A stretch of 22,490 nucleotides of DNA from Myxococcales bacterium (GTDB taxonomy: Bacteria; Myxococcota_A; Bradymonadia; UBA4248), in contig SFMP01000101.1 of NCBI GenBank assembly GCA_004554395.1, positions 1 through 22,490 on the forward strand, in the 5' to 3' direction. Below, in pieces: positions 21,445 to 22,490 of this stretch. The notes under the pieces are model-generated. The model worked only from the letters and a program-made list of their open reading frames with translations, did not search any database and was not told the DNA's origin. Position numbers and translations under genes: made by a program. The stretch's first letter is position 1; each line of letters starts with the position of its first letter.

Positions 21445-22338
21445 TTACAAAAATCGAAACACCTCTTGGCTCGGAACGATTGGGCGATCGAGTAACCGAG
21501 CCAATTCGGCATCGAGTGGATAGATTTGCAGCTCGGTTGGCCAGTAATATGGCGCCCCGGCGAGGGCGATGTGGCCGTCTTCGAAAGCACGAGAAACGCG
21601 CGCGACGGCGGCTTGTAACGATTCGGCGTCGGATCGCGTTGCGCTCGAGTTGGCGGGCGGCAAAAGATCGCGACACATCGCCCGAAACGTCGATTCCATG
21701 CCCGAATCGGCATAGGTAAAATACCGCGAGAATATATAGGCGGTATGGAAAAATTCGGGGATTTCGGTCATGGCTCGCGCTTGCAAACAAATCGCCCAAT
21801 GCTGGAGAATGCCGAATATTCTTCGAAGTTGACCACTTGCAGGGAAATCTTGCCCCGGTAATAGTTCATGCGATGGATTTATATTCGGGGTTTGAAGTCG
21901 CAAATGTTCGACGCAAAACGTCGGAATCGCCACATCGAATTCGTCAATATAAGTATCTTCGAGCCAAACGACGACTTGCACGAGGAGCTCGCGCGATCGG
22001 TTTTCGCACGTCGTCCAAACGTCGAAAGCGTGTCGAGCATGCCCCATCGTCGGCGCAATATCGACGATAATATCGTGGAATCCTTGTCGTTTCCAATGGG
22101 CGACGGCACCAGTTTCGACGAGCGTTTGGGCGATGTCGTCGGCAGACCATCGATCGCAAAATCGGTTGCAGTTGCCCGCCGTCGATGGCGCGGCAGGCTG
22201 TCGTCTTTCGATGAGCCTAACGCCACTGAGCATATCGCTCAATGCGCCATATCGGCGGCGTGGCGTATCGGGGATGATGGGAATCGTAGACACGGGCTGA
22301 GATCTCGGAACGTCGTTGTCGCAGTGCGGTAGCCGCAT
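21445..22338 (-). CDS. Conserved protein of unknown function
   Basis: I cannot assign a function. The chain (297 residues from the first ATG) has no signal peptide or membrane segment. From memory, its central part resembles an uncharacterised family of myxobacterial and related genomes: a LRLQTP stretch, then LLPGQDFPASGQLRRI, a helical region with EFFHTAYIFSRYF, and FRAMCRDL near the end. An acidic-hydrophobic segment at about 88-130 (HDIIVDIAP, LLVQVVVWLED) looks like beta-strands. The start is unsure: the ATG at 22338 lies in the loop of a hairpin and has no ribosome site; GTG at 22293 or ATG at 22233 are alternatives. It converges with the MATE gene, 44 bases away. Its upstream side is a run of five hairpins. 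Confidence 0.7.
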   Translation of the reverse strand: MRLPHCDNDVPRSQPVSTIPIIPDTPRRRYGALSDMLSGVRLIERRQPAAPSTAGNCNRFCDRWSADDIAQTLVETGAVAHWKRQGFHDIIVDIAPTMGHARHAFDVWTTCENRSRELLVQVVVWLEDTYIDEFDVAIPTFCVEHLRLQTPNINPSHELLPGQDFPASGQLRRIFGILQHWAICLQARAMTEIPEFFHTAYIFSRYFTYADSGMESTFRAMCRDLLPPANSSATRSDAESLQAAVARVSRAFEDGHIALAGAPYYWPTELQIYPLDAELARLLDRPIVPSQEVFRFL

Positions 22339-22487
22339 GGGCTACCGCACTGGGGTGCGCGTATGCGCCAGCATAGCGCACCCAAAAGCCCGTATTGCGC
22401 TTGCGCAATAGGGCGTCGCGCGGCGTATTGCCAGCCGGCAATAGACGCGCAAAAAGCGACCGTATCGGCAAAGCCGATAGGGAGCGC
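22322..22487. repeat. Run of five adjacent hairpins, four of one architecture
   Basis: Hairpin 1 is a perfect 13-bp stem (22322-22334 with 22340-22352). Hairpins 2-5 (22353-22383, 22388-22414, 22418-22450, 22456-22487) share one plan: outer arms, one unpaired G (22361, 22392, 22425, 22462), TAT pairing with ATA, an inner stem, and a 2-4 base loop. Inner left arms are TATGC, TATTGCGC, TATTGCC and TATCGGC, each with its exact complement. Outer arms also differ and pair. The elements at 5-91 have the same plan. The run may continue beyond the window. Confidence 0.85.
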
Positions 22488-22490
22488 CAA

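Noticed and set aside
20897..21799. 300-codon minus-strand frame across the end of the MATE gene
   Set aside because: It is antisense to clear MATE motifs and rich in Arg and Asp without domain patterns.

Overview
The window looks like chromosomal DNA of a Gram-negative bacterium from the myxobacteria/Bradymonas-like branch of the old Deltaproteobacteria. This is inferred from the gene mix only: two large Cys-rich lipoproteins (one with thrombospondin type 3 calcium repeats, one with a formylglycine-generating-enzyme-like domain), a lipidated protein with a type II secretion pseudopilin-like end, a maltoporin-like barrel, GreB, and a small protein family (21445-22338) that I associate with this group. 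GC content is moderate. No rRNA, tRNA, CRISPR array or transposase gene was seen.

Layout. 1-185: two 92-bp tandem repeats, each built of two imperfect hairpins. 186-400: AT-rich leader with a short doubtful ORF. 401-6145, all on the minus strand and transcribed leftward: an Eco57I-like adenine-N6 DNA methyltransferase, a SNF2-like superfamily 2 helicase overlapping it by 4 bases, then a YraN-type PD-(D/E)XK nuclease-like protein. Between the helicase and yraN, and reaching into the helicase 3' end, lies an array of DnaA boxes in helical phase beside three AT-rich 9-mers, which is what a bacterial replication origin looks like. 6438-9863: a 1141-residue surface lipoprotein. 9967-10299: a small duplicated helical protein of unknown role. 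10364-15735: a tight five-gene run (pseudopilin-like lipoprotein, porin, terpenoid-cyclase-like toroid protein, adenine deaminase, GreB) with a candidate promoter in front and an intrinsic terminator behind. 16019-17764: the FGE-like lipoprotein. 17836-19182 (minus): a dihydropyrimidinase/hydantoinase-type cyclic amidohydrolase. 19260-19787 (minus): a nitroreductase interrupted by one in-frame amber codon. 20003-21400: a MATE efflux pump divergent from it. 21445-22338 (minus): a conserved protein of unknown function. 22322-22487: five hairpins in a row.

How the parts may work together. The methyltransferase, helicase and YraN-like nuclease have the parts list of a restriction/defence cassette that resembles, but does not match, DISARM, BREX or type ISP systems; this is inference. 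Ade (adenine to hypoxanthine) and the nearby hydantoinase suggest nucleobase salvage or catabolism, though they are on opposite strands.

The strongest unexplained signals are (1) the phased DnaA-box array, (2) the repeated hairpin family at both window ends, in which every member has outer arms, an unpaired G, a TAT/ATA pairing and an inner stem whose sequence changes while pairing is kept, and (3) the methyltransferase-helicase-nuclease cassette.
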